From: Amoeboaphelidium occidentale | Taxonomy: Eukaryota > Aphelidiomycota > Aphelidea | Assembly: GCA_023515795.1 (NCBI GenBank) | Contig: JALGPX010000067.1 | Location: 1 to 56,453 of the forward strand | DNA length: 56,453 nucleotides | Reading direction: 5' to 3' | Shown here: piece after piece, positions 43,698 to 53,722 of the stretch | Layout: the number at the start of each line of letters is the position of its first letter | Position numbering within the stretch: the stretch's first letter is position 1 | The notes under the pieces: generated by a model | The model's input: the letters and a program-made list of their open reading frames with translations, nothing else | What the model was told of the DNA's origin: nothing | Database searches by the model: none | Position numbers and translations under genes: made by a program

Positions 43698-44891
43698 ATG
43701 AACAATCAACAAGACAGGCAACAACCAGGCAGCAGCGAAGGTGGTGATAACGGCGGAGACGGTGACAATTCAAATAGAAATATGATGCAATTCATACCGT
43801 CATTTATCAGAAGGGCCATGCTGGAAAGTTTGCGACATGCACCACCAGGCGCAGATGAAGCGACTCTATCAATAATCATTGTGCCTACGATGGATGACTC
43901 GGAAACTTTTCATTTCGAAATGAGGACTTTTGCTGAGGAAATGCAGCCGAATGTAAATGCTTCTGGGGATGCTGCTCCTTCTTCTGCCGAGAATTATTCC
44001 ACAAACGCACAACCTGCCCCGCAGCCACATGATGAATTAGAAAGTGCTTCTGTTCAGTTTATGAATGAAAGGCCGCTGGGTCCAAATGCTGATAATCCCG
44101 AAGATGGCAACGCTGGAAGGTACAATTTCAGAAACAGACTCAGACGATCACCTGCATTTATCAGAAGACGCACATTAGTCGATGAGTCTCAGATATCATC
44201 ATTGCTTCAGTTCTTTTTTGAGATTGTTGCTTCACAGGCCGCGACTCAGGGCACATCACAACCGCCTGCGTCAGAAGAAGCTAAAGGGAAACTTCCGTCT
44301 TTGCGATATCTTTCTTCGCGACAACTTTCAAAGAGTCCTGCTTGTGTGATATGCATGGAGAACTTTGATGCTCGCTCAAGTGCCTCTGCTGAATCTTTTT
44401 CGAGTGATGATACCAACGCTACAACGGATCTACCGGCTGTTCTGAGTGAAAACGATGATCCTGAAGATGAAAGGATTCTTGTGATGCCTTGTGGTCATTG
44501 TTACCATCATACCTGCCTGCATACGTGGTTGAAAGATTCAAATCAATGTCCTACTTGCAGATATGAAATTATGACCGATAATGTGGAGTATAATGATGTT
44601 GTGAAGAGCAGAATGGCTCCCAGAGAAGAAGAAGTACAAAAGGAAATGAATTTCATGAATGAAATACACGCAAAAGCAGCACAACCTGTTGCCGCTGCCA
44701 CTGTAGAATTAGAAACGTTACCATCTTTAAAGAGAAAGCATGAAAATGCTGATGAAGAATCTGTTGAAGTTCCAATTACAAATTTGCGTAAAAGACAAAG
44801 GAGGCGAGACGAAGAGGATGCTCCACTTACGACAGAAAAGAGGGTTACTAGATCAATGTCCAGAAGTTCTAGTAGCAATTCTAATTCATAA
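43698..44891 (+). CDS. RING-H2 E3 ubiquitin ligase
   Basis: 397 residues. Ser/Asn/Gly-rich start, a basic segment RYNFRNRLRRSPAFIRRR (about 141-158), then the RING-H2: C216-x2-C219, C265-x-H267-x2-H270-x2-C273, C284-x2-C287, with CGHCYHHTCLHTWL and CPTCRYE as core. The spacer between the second and third ligands is 45 residues and rich in Ser/Asp/Glu, longer than the usual 9-39. The C-terminus is charged (KRKHENADEE, LRKRQRRRDEEDAP) with a Ser-rich end, suggesting nuclear localisation. It is probably an RNF126/RNF115-like ubiquitin ligase by RING type, but substrates are unknown. Confidence 0.8.
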   Translation: MNNQQDRQQPGSSEGGDNGGDGDNSNRNMMQFIPSFIRRAMLESLRHAPPGADEATLSIIIVPTMDDSETFHFEMRTFAEEMQPNVNASGDAAPSSAENYSTNAQPAPQPHDELESASVQFMNERPLGPNADNPEDGNAGRYNFRNRLRRSPAFIRRRTLVDESQISSLLQFFFEIVASQAATQGTSQPPASEEAKGKLPSLRYLSSRQLSKSPACVICMENFDARSSASAESFSSDDTNATTDLPAVLSENDDPEDERILVMPCGHCYHHTCLHTWLKDSNQCPTCRYEIMTDNVEYNDVVKSRMAPREEEVQKEMNFMNEIHAKAAQPVAAATVELETLPSLKRKHENADEESVEVPITNLRKRQRRRDEEDAPLTTEKRVTRSMSRSSSSNSNS

Positions 44892-44992
44892 TCTATGCGA
44901 CATTATTAAATATGTATAAATTTCGATACATTTTTAGTGTGATCCTGTTTCATCGCCAAGCTATTTTTATCCAGCTTTTCTCTCGCTAAAAG

Positions 44993-46370
44993 ATGTCTAC
45001 CTCAGACACCACCACTAACCAACCAGGGAATTCTCAGCCATCATCGCTATCACCAACAGCAGCTGTGTTGATATCAGTGTGTGTAGTGGTAGTTGTTGGG
45101 AATATCATCTTCGCCATATGGTTCTACATTGTGAAACTCAGGATAGAGGAGAAATTGGCAAAGTACAGAGCAAAGAAAGAGAAGCGATTACAGAAGGAAA
45201 GGGAAAGGGAGGAGAGGCACAAGAAGAGAGAAAGTAACACGCCAGATCAGTATGATTTTAGATCGCCAATTCAGAACAATGCTACTGTGGTAATGGCTGG
45301 TAATCAGACCATTGGAGAGATGAACGATTACCTGCCAGATGTCCAATTGATTCTGGACCAGACTAATATCGCTTTTAATGATCGCCTCGTTGACTATGGA
45401 GACTCAACGATCGTTGATGAGGGTAAACTGATGAAAGGTTTCAAGACCATTCAAGCTGGTGGTTATGGTACTCAAGTACAGGGAATGACATTGATGGCTT
45501 TGGGTGGAACCATCACAAGCTCAACTCTGATGAGTAATGAAAGAGCTCTTACAGTTCCCGCGTTCCTGGAAATGAAGTACGGACAAGACTTCTCGCCCAT
45601 CAAACAGCTGGCTAAAGGTGGCGGCGGAATTATTTATATCGGAGAAGCCAAGAGTCCTCAGTTGAAGGAACGTTGCAGGAATGAGAAGATCATCATAAAA
45701 GTTCAGATTCCCGATCCAGCAAACAAGGATGCGCTAAAATTGGTGTTTGATCAAGAGGTTGCAACCATGTACTATTTCAATGATAACCCATACTTTGCGA
45801 AAATGTATGCGTTTTGCTCCGAACCTCAGAGTATCGTGATGAAATTTTACCCACTTGGAGCTTTACAAGGATTCATTTACTCTAAAAGGGCAACTTACAC
45901 TAAAGTTATTGTTGTTCATCTTCTAAAAGATATATCGAAGGGTCTTAAAGCGATGCATGATAATGGACTAGCACATTGTGATATTAAGGTAAACCTTTGT
46001 AGTCGATTTGAATGCTAATTATTAGCCTCAAAATATTCTGCTTGAACAAGATTCTTACGGACGCATTAATGCATTACTTACTGACTTTGGAATAGCAAGA
46101 ATCTTTGACTCAAAAGCTCTTCTGGTTAAGGCATTTCAGAAGGCAAAGATTGAAGGTGGCTCGCTCTTTTATGGTACGTTGTCCTGTTTAAGATGATCTT
46201 ACTTTGTAGCATCTCCTGAAGTTCTTGCCATTTTATCTTCAACAGAAGTCAACTTCTCGACTATTATGCCGGATTTGATAATGGCCAGAGACATTTATTC
46301 GTTTGCTGTTATGATTGCAGAGATGATTACTAGACGCATGCCAACGTTTGGAAGACAGAGAAAATCGTAA
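44993..46370 (+). CDS. Single-pass transmembrane TKL-like protein kinase
   Basis: Exons 44993-45988, 46026-46173 and 46210-46370 give 434 residues. A short Ser/Thr/Pro ectodomain (1-22) without signal peptide precedes a transmembrane span (about 23-47), then a highly basic juxtamembrane helix (KEKRLQKEREREERHKKRES). The kinase starts near 200: LAKGGGGIIYIGEA, IIIKVQ, HCDIK (Asp 330) plus PQNILLE, LTDFGIAR and SPEV. It is non-RD (HCD). It ends at RRMPTFGRQRKS, the same point at which the WD40-kinase ends, so the C-lobe is short in both. The GGGG loop and this end show that the two kinases are paralogues. Ligand and substrate unknown. Confidence 0.78.
45989..46025 (+). other. Intron 1 of the transmembrane kinase (37 nt)
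   Basis: Begins GTAAAC, ends TTATTAG with GCTAAT as branch word. It splits the kinase catalytic loop between HCDIK and PQNILL. Confidence 0.85.
46174..46209 (+). other. Intron 2 of the transmembrane kinase (36 nt)
   Basis: Begins GTACGT, ends TTTGTAG. Removing it joins GGSLFY to ASPEVL, the activation-segment end of the kinase. Confidence 0.85.
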
Positions 46371-46407
46371 ATCAATAAAGAATACAAATTGAGTACTCAT
46401 AAGACGC

Positions 46408-47115
46408 TCAGTATTCTCGCCATACCTGCCATGATCGCTTGTTTGTGAAGAAAAGATAGAGATGAAACCAAATCAATGATCCAAGCATTACTGAAGTGAA
46501 ACTGTATGTTACTAGCAATGCATATCTTCCCATGAACTTGGAATCAATTTCTGACATGTACTGCCTTGAAGATAAAATGAGTATACCACAAGCCAGAAGA
46601 AGTTCTTGAAGGACAATGTACAAAAAGAACATCCAGTAATTACCTCTTCCTACACAGCATTCCAACCATGCACAGTGATGATCAAAACCCGCTACACATC
46701 TGGTACATTGTTTACAATGACGAGTGCCATATGGTAGAGAATCTTGAAGTTTACAATGACCACATGACTGCATTTCATTGACAGGTTTATAGACCTTCTC
46801 AGAGGACTGACTAGACGATACCTTTGGTTTTGGGACATAGCCAGGATCAGCGTATATCAGCATAAGTAAGAGTAAAACAGTTGAAACGAACAGCGTAACC
46901 ACAAAACCACTCAGGTACTTCTCAGAAACATGATCACACACCCACATCATCTGACACTCAGAATCTTCTTCAACATGGAGCAGTGTCAGCAACGGAAAAG
47001 GATATTCTTCAATGTCAACTAACAAGAACCATACTAAGCTGAGCACATACAGACCGAATACTGAAGATCTGTATGTCACCCATTGGTAACTTGTTTGTAA
47101 TAGTGACATGATCAT
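46408..47115 (-). CDS. DHHC palmitoyltransferase
   Basis: 235 residues from the ATG at 47115. Two transmembrane spans ([32 protein letters not shown]), the DPGYVP motif, then the Cys-rich domain: [39 protein letters not shown] with the catalytic Cys in DHHC (about 148), and two further spans. The DHHC Cys forms the acyl intermediate in S-palmitoylation. Ala replaces the usual Pro after DHHC, and the family TTxE motif is not obvious. The protein is short; the C-terminus ends [13 protein letters not shown]. The frame is open upstream to 47178 without ATG and overlaps the end of POP4. Confidence 0.85.
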   Translation of the reverse strand: MIMSLLQTSYQWVTYRSSVFGLYVLSLVWFLLVDIEEYPFPLLTLLHVEEDSECQMMWVCDHVSEKYLSGFVVTLFVSTVLLLLMLIYADPGYVPKPKVSSSQSSEKVYKPVNEMQSCGHCKLQDSLPYGTRHCKQCTRCVAGFDHHCAWLECCVGRGNYWMFFLYIVLQELLLACGILILSSRQYMSEIDSKFMGRYALLVTYSFTSVMLGSLIWFHLYLFFTNKRSWQVWREY

Positions 47116-47144
47116 CGAAGAGAAAACATTGATAGTAACATGAT

Positions 47145-47726
47145 CTATTTCAGGTCGATAGTTGGTCTGTTCTTCCACTTCTTAGTGAGCCTTTCGGCAG
47201 GTCGGACGCAGAACTCGTTGCCGAAAATCAGCCATGTGCCTTCAGTAGCTTTACAGTAAAGGCGAAACACACAATTCTTCTTTGGGACCACTTTGATCTC
47301 ATCGTTGGACTGAAGAATTGAGAAAACATTCATCTTCTCTTGAGCTACAATACCACGTACGCCAATGACGGAATGATTTGTAGATTTGACCACTTCAATA
47401 TCAGCACCGTGCAGATCAACTTTCAATAGTCTTTCCATGGTATCCTGTTCTCCTTTCACTTCCGCGAGCACTGATTTGATATACTCGTTCCACATGGAAT
47501 TAATTGGTACAAAGTCCGCGTATTTCAGTCCAGATCGGATTACACCTTTGGATTTCCGTATCTTTGGCTTCACTTTCTGTTTTTTCTCTTTAGGTTTTGT
47601 ATTAAGAAGCGGCTCTAAGTTCAGTGCGCGCATTTTTACTTGTTGTGCAAAGATATCATCTGCTTTAGCCTTCTTTTTGTTCTCTAGAACTTGTCCCAGA
47701 AGTTCTTTTGTGAAATTCGAAGTCAT
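47145..47726 (-). CDS. POP4: RNase P/MRP subunit POP4 (Rpp29)
   Basis: 193 residues. A Lys-rich N-terminal half ([18 protein letters not shown]) is followed by the Pop4/Rpp29 domain: [50 protein letters not shown] and [20 protein letters not shown]. This Sm-like barrel binds the RNA of RNase P and MRP, which mature tRNA and rRNA. Length and motif order match the family. Its stop is 30 bp from the start of the DHHC gene on the same strand, and the next gene (MATE) is divergent. Confidence 0.9.
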   Translation of the reverse strand: MTSNFTKELLGQVLENKKKAKADDIFAQQVKMRALNLEPLLNTKPKEKKQKVKPKIRKSKGVIRSGLKYADFVPINSMWNEYIKSVLAEVKGEQDTMERLLKVDLHGADIEVVKSTNHSVIGVRGIVAQEKMNVFSILQSNDEIKVVPKKNCVFRLYCKATEGTWLIFGNEFCVRPAERLTKKWKNRPTIDLK

Positions 47727-47891
47727 AGAGTAAATAAAGAAGTGATTTGATTTGATGAGTTGTGTTTGATCATGTTCTGTATGATAACTTTACCGCAATC
47801 TTAATGTGAGGTCATGCTAAGGCTAGCGTGAGACGATTCTAATGCCTTCAATCACCGTGTACTTCCTGTGATCATCGTGAGGCAAGCTTAA

Positions 47892-49628
47892 ATGTCGAGT
47901 AGAAACTATCAAAAAGTACAAACTACTGTAGACGAGGAGGACATTGTTCATGTAGCTGCTGATTTACAATACGGAATAGCCAAAAGCACGTCTATATCAA
48001 ACAAGTTATCCGTTGAAACGCGGACTGTTTCAATCGCCAGAGTATATCTTTTGGAGGTATATGAGTTGCTAAAAGTGGGTTGGCCGCTGGTATTAACTTT
48101 TGTCCTTCACTCTTCCTTTAGTCTGATATCCGTTTTCTTCGTTGGTCACTTGGGCACAGAATACTTGGCTGCAACAGCTTTGGCCACTTCGATCTTCAAC
48201 ATTACCGGTGTATCCATAATATATGGAATGGCTGGTGCTCTAGATACTTACGCGTCACAAAAATTCGGACATCTAAGGGCAGCTTACGAAAGTAGCAATA
48301 TGATACCTCATGGTACTGGAACGATTAAAGCCTTGTCGCAAGATGTAAAATATCAAAAGAAACTTTTATCACTTGGAACACATTTCTACAGAGCTTTGCT
48401 GATAGTTTGGATCTCAGTTATGCCCATTATGGTTCTTTGGACGTTTTCAGGGCCAATATTAAAGGCTTTGGGTCAACCAGAGATATTAGTGCGACTCACG
48501 TCGTTTTACTTGCAACGAATGATTCCCGTGTTACCATTTCTAGCAACGTACGAAACTTTAAAAAGATTTTGGGTGTCAGTTGAGAGGAGTGATGGACCTA
48601 TGCTTTGGATGACTATTGGATCGATAGCTTGCTTTATCAGTAATTACATTGGGGTCACAAAAGAAAATGCAGAGAATAGTTGGCAGTTTGCTCCATATGC
48701 TCTATCAAGTGGATATTTCTTTGCATTATTAGCATCTGTCATTCATACTCTGTTAACTCCTTCGATTTTCAATTCACTCCAGAAACCATCAAGAGATTGT
48801 CTGAAACATTGGATACAATACTTGAAACTAAGTCTCCCCTCAACTATCATGATATGCGCTGAATGGTGGGCGTTTGAAATTTGTTCACTAGTAGCTGGTT
48901 CACTGGGAACTGTCTCTATGGCTGCACATTCAATAGTTCAAACAACAACATATTCTGCATACATGCTTCCTTACGGTTTAACTGGTGTGGCTGCAGTTAG
49001 AGTCGGGACATATTTGGGTGCAGGAGATGCAAAAGGCGCAAAGAGATCTGCTTTGTCTTCCATGATATTCATCTCAGGTGTCATGTTGATAAACGCGGTT
49101 GGTTTACTTGCACTACGCAAAAAAATCACTTCATGGTACATGGATGGTGAAGGAGTTGGAAGTGAGAAACTAACTCAGGCAGAAGAGTTTGAGAAGGTTA
49201 GCCATATCAACGAAATCCTTTTTGGTATTGCTTCAGTGTTCCAAGTTTTCGACGGTGCTCAGAATTGTGGACAAGCCATTCTTCGTGGAGCAGGAAAAGT
49301 CAAGATGGGAGCATTGCTTACATTGATGAGTTATTATTTCATCTGTCTTCCCATAGGTATACCTTTGGCATTTTATGGCCCAACCATAGACCCAATTGTG
49401 TCGGAGAAAGGATCAGGTGTAGTTGGGCTCTGGATCGGTATTGGTGTAGCAACAATGTTCTTAGGTATAACTATGACATGGTATGTTTTACGAATCAATT
49501 GGGATACAGAAAGCAGATTAGCGTCAGAGAGAATCAGATTAGAATCGCCAATTGAAGAAACTACTGCTGACTTGTTGGAGCAGACGACTGACTCCGAAGA
49601 CCAGATAGAATTAGAAGTTCTCAATTGA
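47892..49628 (+). CDS. MATE family multidrug/toxin extrusion transporter
   Basis: 578 residues with twelve hydrophobic spans in two MatE halves. The first half opens VGWPLVLTFVLHSSFSLISV, FFVGHLGTEYLAATALATSI, YGMAGALDTYASQKFG; the second SLPSTIMICAEWWAFEI, GTVSMAAHSIVQTTTYSAYM, LPYGLTGVAAVRVGTYLGAG. The conserved Gln/Gly and the AHSIVQ region are those of eukaryotic (MATE1/Erc1-type) exporters, which move cationic compounds out against H+ or Na+. The tail is acidic (LLEQTTDSEDQIELE). Substrate unknown. No intron. Confidence 0.92.
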   Translation: MSSRNYQKVQTTVDEEDIVHVAADLQYGIAKSTSISNKLSVETRTVSIARVYLLEVYELLKVGWPLVLTFVLHSSFSLISVFFVGHLGTEYLAATALATSIFNITGVSIIYGMAGALDTYASQKFGHLRAAYESSNMIPHGTGTIKALSQDVKYQKKLLSLGTHFYRALLIVWISVMPIMVLWTFSGPILKALGQPEILVRLTSFYLQRMIPVLPFLATYETLKRFWVSVERSDGPMLWMTIGSIACFISNYIGVTKENAENSWQFAPYALSSGYFFALLASVIHTLLTPSIFNSLQKPSRDCLKHWIQYLKLSLPSTIMICAEWWAFEICSLVAGSLGTVSMAAHSIVQTTTYSAYMLPYGLTGVAAVRVGTYLGAGDAKGAKRSALSSMIFISGVMLINAVGLLALRKKITSWYMDGEGVGSEKLTQAEEFEKVSHINEILFGIASVFQVFDGAQNCGQAILRGAGKVKMGALLTLMSYYFICLPIGIPLAFYGPTIDPIVSEKGSGVVGLWIGIGVATMFLGITMTWYVLRINWDTESRLASERIRLESPIEETTADLLEQTTDSEDQIELEVLN

Positions 49629-49648
49629 ATTAAGATAAAGGTTTTCTA

Positions 49649-51212
49649 TTATTCTTTTAGATCGGTGCCAAAATATCTATCCCCAAAATTTCCTAAACCT
49701 GGAACCATTCTGTACGTTGTAAGATCAATTCCAGGCCAGTCAACTTCACTAACTACAACTTTAACCTTTGGAAAACATCCACAAATGATATCCAAACCTA
49801 AAGGAGTTCCTATTAGTGAGAGAACGATAACTCTTTCTTCTGCTACACCATGCTCGAGTAAAACTTTAATTGCCATCAACATTGCAGCCCCTGTCCCGAT
49901 AACTGCATCACAAAGCAGAACAAACATATCCTTAACGTCTTGTGGTAGTATACAATAGTGTAAATGCGGTTCGCGTGTGCCTGGAGAATACTGGATTAGC
50001 AATTTGCCCATCGACACATTCGGACAAACTTTTCTCAATGGCTTTTCCATAGCCAAACCAGAGCGTATAATTGAAACACCACACAAATTGTCTTTCCTTG
50101 CTTTACCTTCATATTTGCTTCCAGTTGGAGTTGTAACTTCATTTGGTTGAAACGGAAGCAAAGACAAGGCGGCTTCAACTACCAACCTTGACAATCGCTC
50201 TGCAAAGAACACAAAATCATCTCTGCGTGTATCTTGATCCCTTATCATTGTTTGTATATATTTCAATTGAGGAGTCGCCGGTAAAACTGTGACTTGAGAT
50301 GGCATTACGTGATTATTCAAATCGATACTTTTGGCAATCTGAGCCAACTTGGATCTCATTGAGTATCCACGCTCATCCAACTTTAGTGATATAAAATCTG
50401 TGCACAAGTTCACAGCAACAACATTATCTGCTCCACGTGGAATAATCACATCAGCGTACTTCATAGTTGGACGAATGTAGCTATCAAAAGCAGGTTTAAC
50501 AAATCGTTGGTATTGTTTCAAGACTCCCTTTAAATCACGGCCTCGTTCTGTAATGTCTCGTTTTAACCTTCTTGACAGTCTAATATCATCATCAGTGTCA
50601 ACAAAAATCTTCAGGTCCATCAACTCATTAATCCTTTGATCATACAACGACAAGATGCCTTCAAAAATAACAACTGTCGCTCCGTAAACGTGTCTGGAAT
50701 TCTTTGTTCTGCTGTGAGTTTTGAAGTCATAATTGGGAACATTCACGCTTTTTCCAGCCTTCAGATCCTTCAACGTCTCAAACAGAAGATCATAATCAAA
50801 AGCGCTCGGATGGTCAAAATTATAGTCGTTATTGTATGCCTTGGCACTTTCTTCTGGACTCAGAACTTTGTAAAATGAGTCCATGCACAAGAGCACAACC
50901 CACGGAACGTCCAACTGCTTGATGATCATTCTACACAAGATAACACGATGAAGTAATTAACAATACTAGCATTTTGCGATCTTACTCTGATACTGATGTC
51001 TTTCCTGATGCAGAACCACCGCATATTCCAATAATAAAAGCATCTGTCGATTCAAATTTAAACCCGTGCCTCGGACTATTTGGCTCGGCTAAAGATGAAT
51101 TCGGCGCAGATGTTAATGCTTCTGGCGCGGAAGGAATATCCACGTTGAACCACGGTGGTCTTCCAGTCGTGTAAAAGTTTGGCGTCGATGGTCTTTCAAA
51201 GCTGTGTTCCAT
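49649..51212 (-). CDS. Uridine-cytidine kinase fused to uracil phosphoribosyltransferase
   Basis: Exons 51212-50986 and 50930-49649 give 502 residues. Exon 1 holds a Ser/Pro-rich start and the kinase P-loop (IIGICGGSASGKTS, Lys71). Exon 2 continues the kinase (MDSFYKVLSPEES, NFDHPSAFDYDLL, VVIFEGIL, DDIRLSRRLKRDITERGR) and then the UPRT domain (FVFFAERLSRLVVEAALSLL, VSIIRSGLAMEKPLRK, PRPP loop LLCDAVIGTGAAMLMAI, and the C-terminal NFGDRYFGTD). This is the UCKL1/Urk1-type fused enzyme of pyrimidine salvage; in many animals' UCKL1 the UPRT half is thought inactive, and here its PRPP loop looks complete. Confidence 0.92.
50931..50985 (-). other. Intron in the uridine kinase-UPRT gene (55 nt)
   Basis: Begins GTAAGA and ends CTTGTGTAG. 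It separates the P-loop exon from the rest of the kinase; joining gives SVSE-MIIKQLDVPW in frame. Confidence 0.85.
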
Positions 51213-51840
51213 CGGTCGCGAGCAAGAGAAAAAGTTATACGGTTTCACACTAACAGAACATAGCGCGATAATTTATACATGGAAGGGCCTTGGATATGAT
51301 CGTTGTTAAGAAAGGAGCAGGCCCAATTGTAATGGTTTGTTGCTAAGTTAAAAACATTGATCTTTAGTCAAGCGAGGACTTTTTTAGTTAATGTGATAAG
51401 ATAACTGTTAAGCGTGAGATATTCTGCAGAAAAGTGAGAACATTTCGGCGGCTGATCTTATGAATGTCGTTCCTCTGCCAAGAACTTATAGGCGAGGCTC
51501 GGGAAACGAACGGAGCCAGACTATACGAAGGCTTTCACAGCAGGGCCCCATTATTCATCACACAATACTTACCGACGCCGGGCGTTTCAAATCAATAGTC
51601 AATAGATTTGTGTTTAAACAGAGACAATTTTATCGTGTGTGTGCAATGATCACGATATGTTTCTTCGCTGTGAAACATTTTGATCAACATCTGCCCAAAA
51701 CTTGCTTGAAACCGCGACATGCGAAACAATAATTCCCGCGAAAAACTTGTTTCATTACGGCCTTGCCAGTATAAAAGCGGCACTAAACAAAGCACAAGTG
51801 ATCAAACCAATCCGTGATTGCCACATTGGTTTTCTTCAGA
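51213..51840. promoter_or_regulatory. Intergenic region with TATA box for the effector gene
   Basis: A TATAAAAG box at 51770-51777 lies about 64 bp before the ATG at 51841. A 90-codon frame from 51460 (MNVVPLPRTYRRGSGNER) has no recognisable content and is not supported as a gene. Confidence 0.5.
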
Positions 51841-53478
51841 ATGTCTTCGATTACACCGCAGCAGTATCCTTCAGAAGTAGTAGTTGTCTACCATCAAATG
51901 GATGATTTCAACAAGACAAGACAGCTTGGTCTGAGACTAAGACCGGACGGAAGGTTTTTGGTGAACGGTTTGGAAAAAGGGTTCAACCTGAGAGTTGTCA
52001 TGCAGTACAACATCGCTGAAGGCTTTTCAACAATCATAGATGTCGATCCTTCCAGTGGTTTCTCCTTGTACCCTATCTTCCTGGCGGCTGATGGAAAGTT
52101 CCACATCACTGGTGATCCTGTTCAACAGCATTCACAGTTCCAGATTACGACAATCCATCAGGCTTTGGATTCGCATTTCTCAGAAATTACCATAGCCAGG
52201 TATCACTCAAGCACGTGTACAACAAAAAGTATTTGTGATAAATACAAAGACATTACAAAATTAGAACTAAGAGAATGGGAAAATTTTCAAGATGAAGTGG
52301 TTAAGCGCAAAACAGAGATACCAAACGATCCGCTGAAGACTCCATTTCTCGCTCACGAGGCAATTATATGTGCAAGCGAAGCAGATATTTTATCTGAAGC
52401 CAGGAGTAGTGTCTTCAAATATTTGACTGGAGTGATCACATCTTTATCGGGGCATGCTAATTTCCCTCATGTTTCTCCTGGGAGTTTCCAAGCTTCAGAT
52501 GGCCGCACTAATGTTTTGGGTGATCCTGACAGAGTTTGGACTCCCGATGGGACCAACTCCGCAAAATTGACGGTTGAGTTCAAATCACCTTGGGCGATTG
52601 AATCATTAGACAATATCATTCAACGCTACGAAGAGGAATACACTGAGTTTGTTTCTGGAACGGTCAAGGAAAAAGGAAAGATTATAAGGGCTTTGGAACA
52701 AATCTATGTGTACATGACAATCAATCGTTATCGATATGGTGTTTTAACAAATTATAATGATACCTGCTTTCTGAAGAAAATTGATGTTCCTACATCTCCC
52801 CATAGGTCTGTGTTGTGGGTATCTCCGGTGATCAAATGTTCGCAGCGGGCGCCATACACCTTGATGAGTGCATGGATTTATCTGCTGTTGTTAATCGAAC
52901 AAGGTACAGATTGGATATATTCTTCACCTCACAGTAGTCTGGTTGCTTCACCTGATGTTAACGTGCTACGGGAGCATAGCAATAGAGCGCGCAGGTACAC
53001 AGCAAAGAATCTCGAAGGTTTAACCAAGTGGACTGGCATCATTACCAGGAGTCAGGCGGGAGCTGTGGCAGCTGGAACATATTTGAATGTTCAGAATGTT
53101 GTGTTCAAAACCATTGATCTGACAAAGCGTGAAAACGCGTTGGCTCAATTCGACCATGAAGTTTCAGTGTACAAGGAACTTGAGAGTTTGCAAGGCACTG
53201 TGATTCCTACCCTGTATGCGTATGGAAACATTGGAGGTCTATTACAAGTTATTGTATTGGAAAACGTTGGCCGGTGCATCACTTCGGATGAGTTCCAAAT
53301 GAGAAAAGATGAGGTCTATGAAGCAATTAAAAAGATTAACGATCTTGGAATAATGCATGGTGATTTGAGGTTGCCAAACATCATGGTTGACCAGGAGAAT
53401 TGCATACGCATCATTGACTTTGGATTTTCCGAGAAGGTAGGTGGTCCAATAGTTGAGTATGTGAATCTGAGGGACTAA
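51841..53478 (+). CDS. Crinkler-class effector: PD-(D/E)XK nuclease domain plus protein kinase
   Basis: 545 residues from the ATG at 51841 (upstream only GTG). After an N-terminal domain (about 1-130) comes a region with the PD-(D/E)XK nuclease pattern: GDPDRVWTPDG (D228/D230), then LTVEFKSPW (E246, K248). From about 395 the protein is kinase-like: VVFKTIDL, HEVSVYKELESLQG, VIVLENVG, IMHGDLRLPNIMV (D508, N513) and RIIDFGFSE (D526). It ends soon after DFG. A REase-like domain coupled to a kinase is a known layout of the Crinkler/RHS-type effectors described by Aravind and co-workers. No signal peptide and no canonical Crinkler header were found. Target unknown. Confidence 0.7.
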   Translation: MSSITPQQYPSEVVVVYHQMDDFNKTRQLGLRLRPDGRFLVNGLEKGFNLRVVMQYNIAEGFSTIIDVDPSSGFSLYPIFLAADGKFHITGDPVQQHSQFQITTIHQALDSHFSEITIARYHSSTCTTKSICDKYKDITKLELREWENFQDEVVKRKTEIPNDPLKTPFLAHEAIICASEADILSEARSSVFKYLTGVITSLSGHANFPHVSPGSFQASDGRTNVLGDPDRVWTPDGTNSAKLTVEFKSPWAIESLDNIIQRYEEEYTEFVSGTVKEKGKIIRALEQIYVYMTINRYRYGVLTNYNDTCFLKKIDVPTSPHRSVLWVSPVIKCSQRAPYTLMSAWIYLLLLIEQGTDWIYSSPHSSLVASPDVNVLREHSNRARRYTAKNLEGLTKWTGIITRSQAGAVAAGTYLNVQNVVFKTIDLTKRENALAQFDHEVSVYKELESLQGTVIPTLYAYGNIGGLLQVIVLENVGRCITSDEFQMRKDEVYEAIKKINDLGIMHGDLRLPNIMVDQENCIRIIDFGFSEKVGGPIVEYVNLRD

Positions 53479-53722
53479 CCTTGTTCACTTTTTTGCTGCC
53501 TCCAGAAGTCTTTACAACTTGCATCACGTCTTTCATATCCAACTGCTGCTGTTTCTATTGAATAAATGTACCATAATAAGATTGTTTCAACTCAGCTTCT
53601 ACAGTTCATGTTATTTGATTCCATTTCTAGAACGAATCAACCGAAGATTCCATTGTTGAAACCAGACTGGAAGCTTGCGTGTTGATTCGTGTCAAAGCTA
53701 TTTTTACAAGTCATTGCATTCA

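Noticed and set aside
51460-51732. 90-codon plus-strand frame before the effector gene
   Set aside because: Basic, without domain or signal peptide, and lies where the promoter of the next gene is expected.
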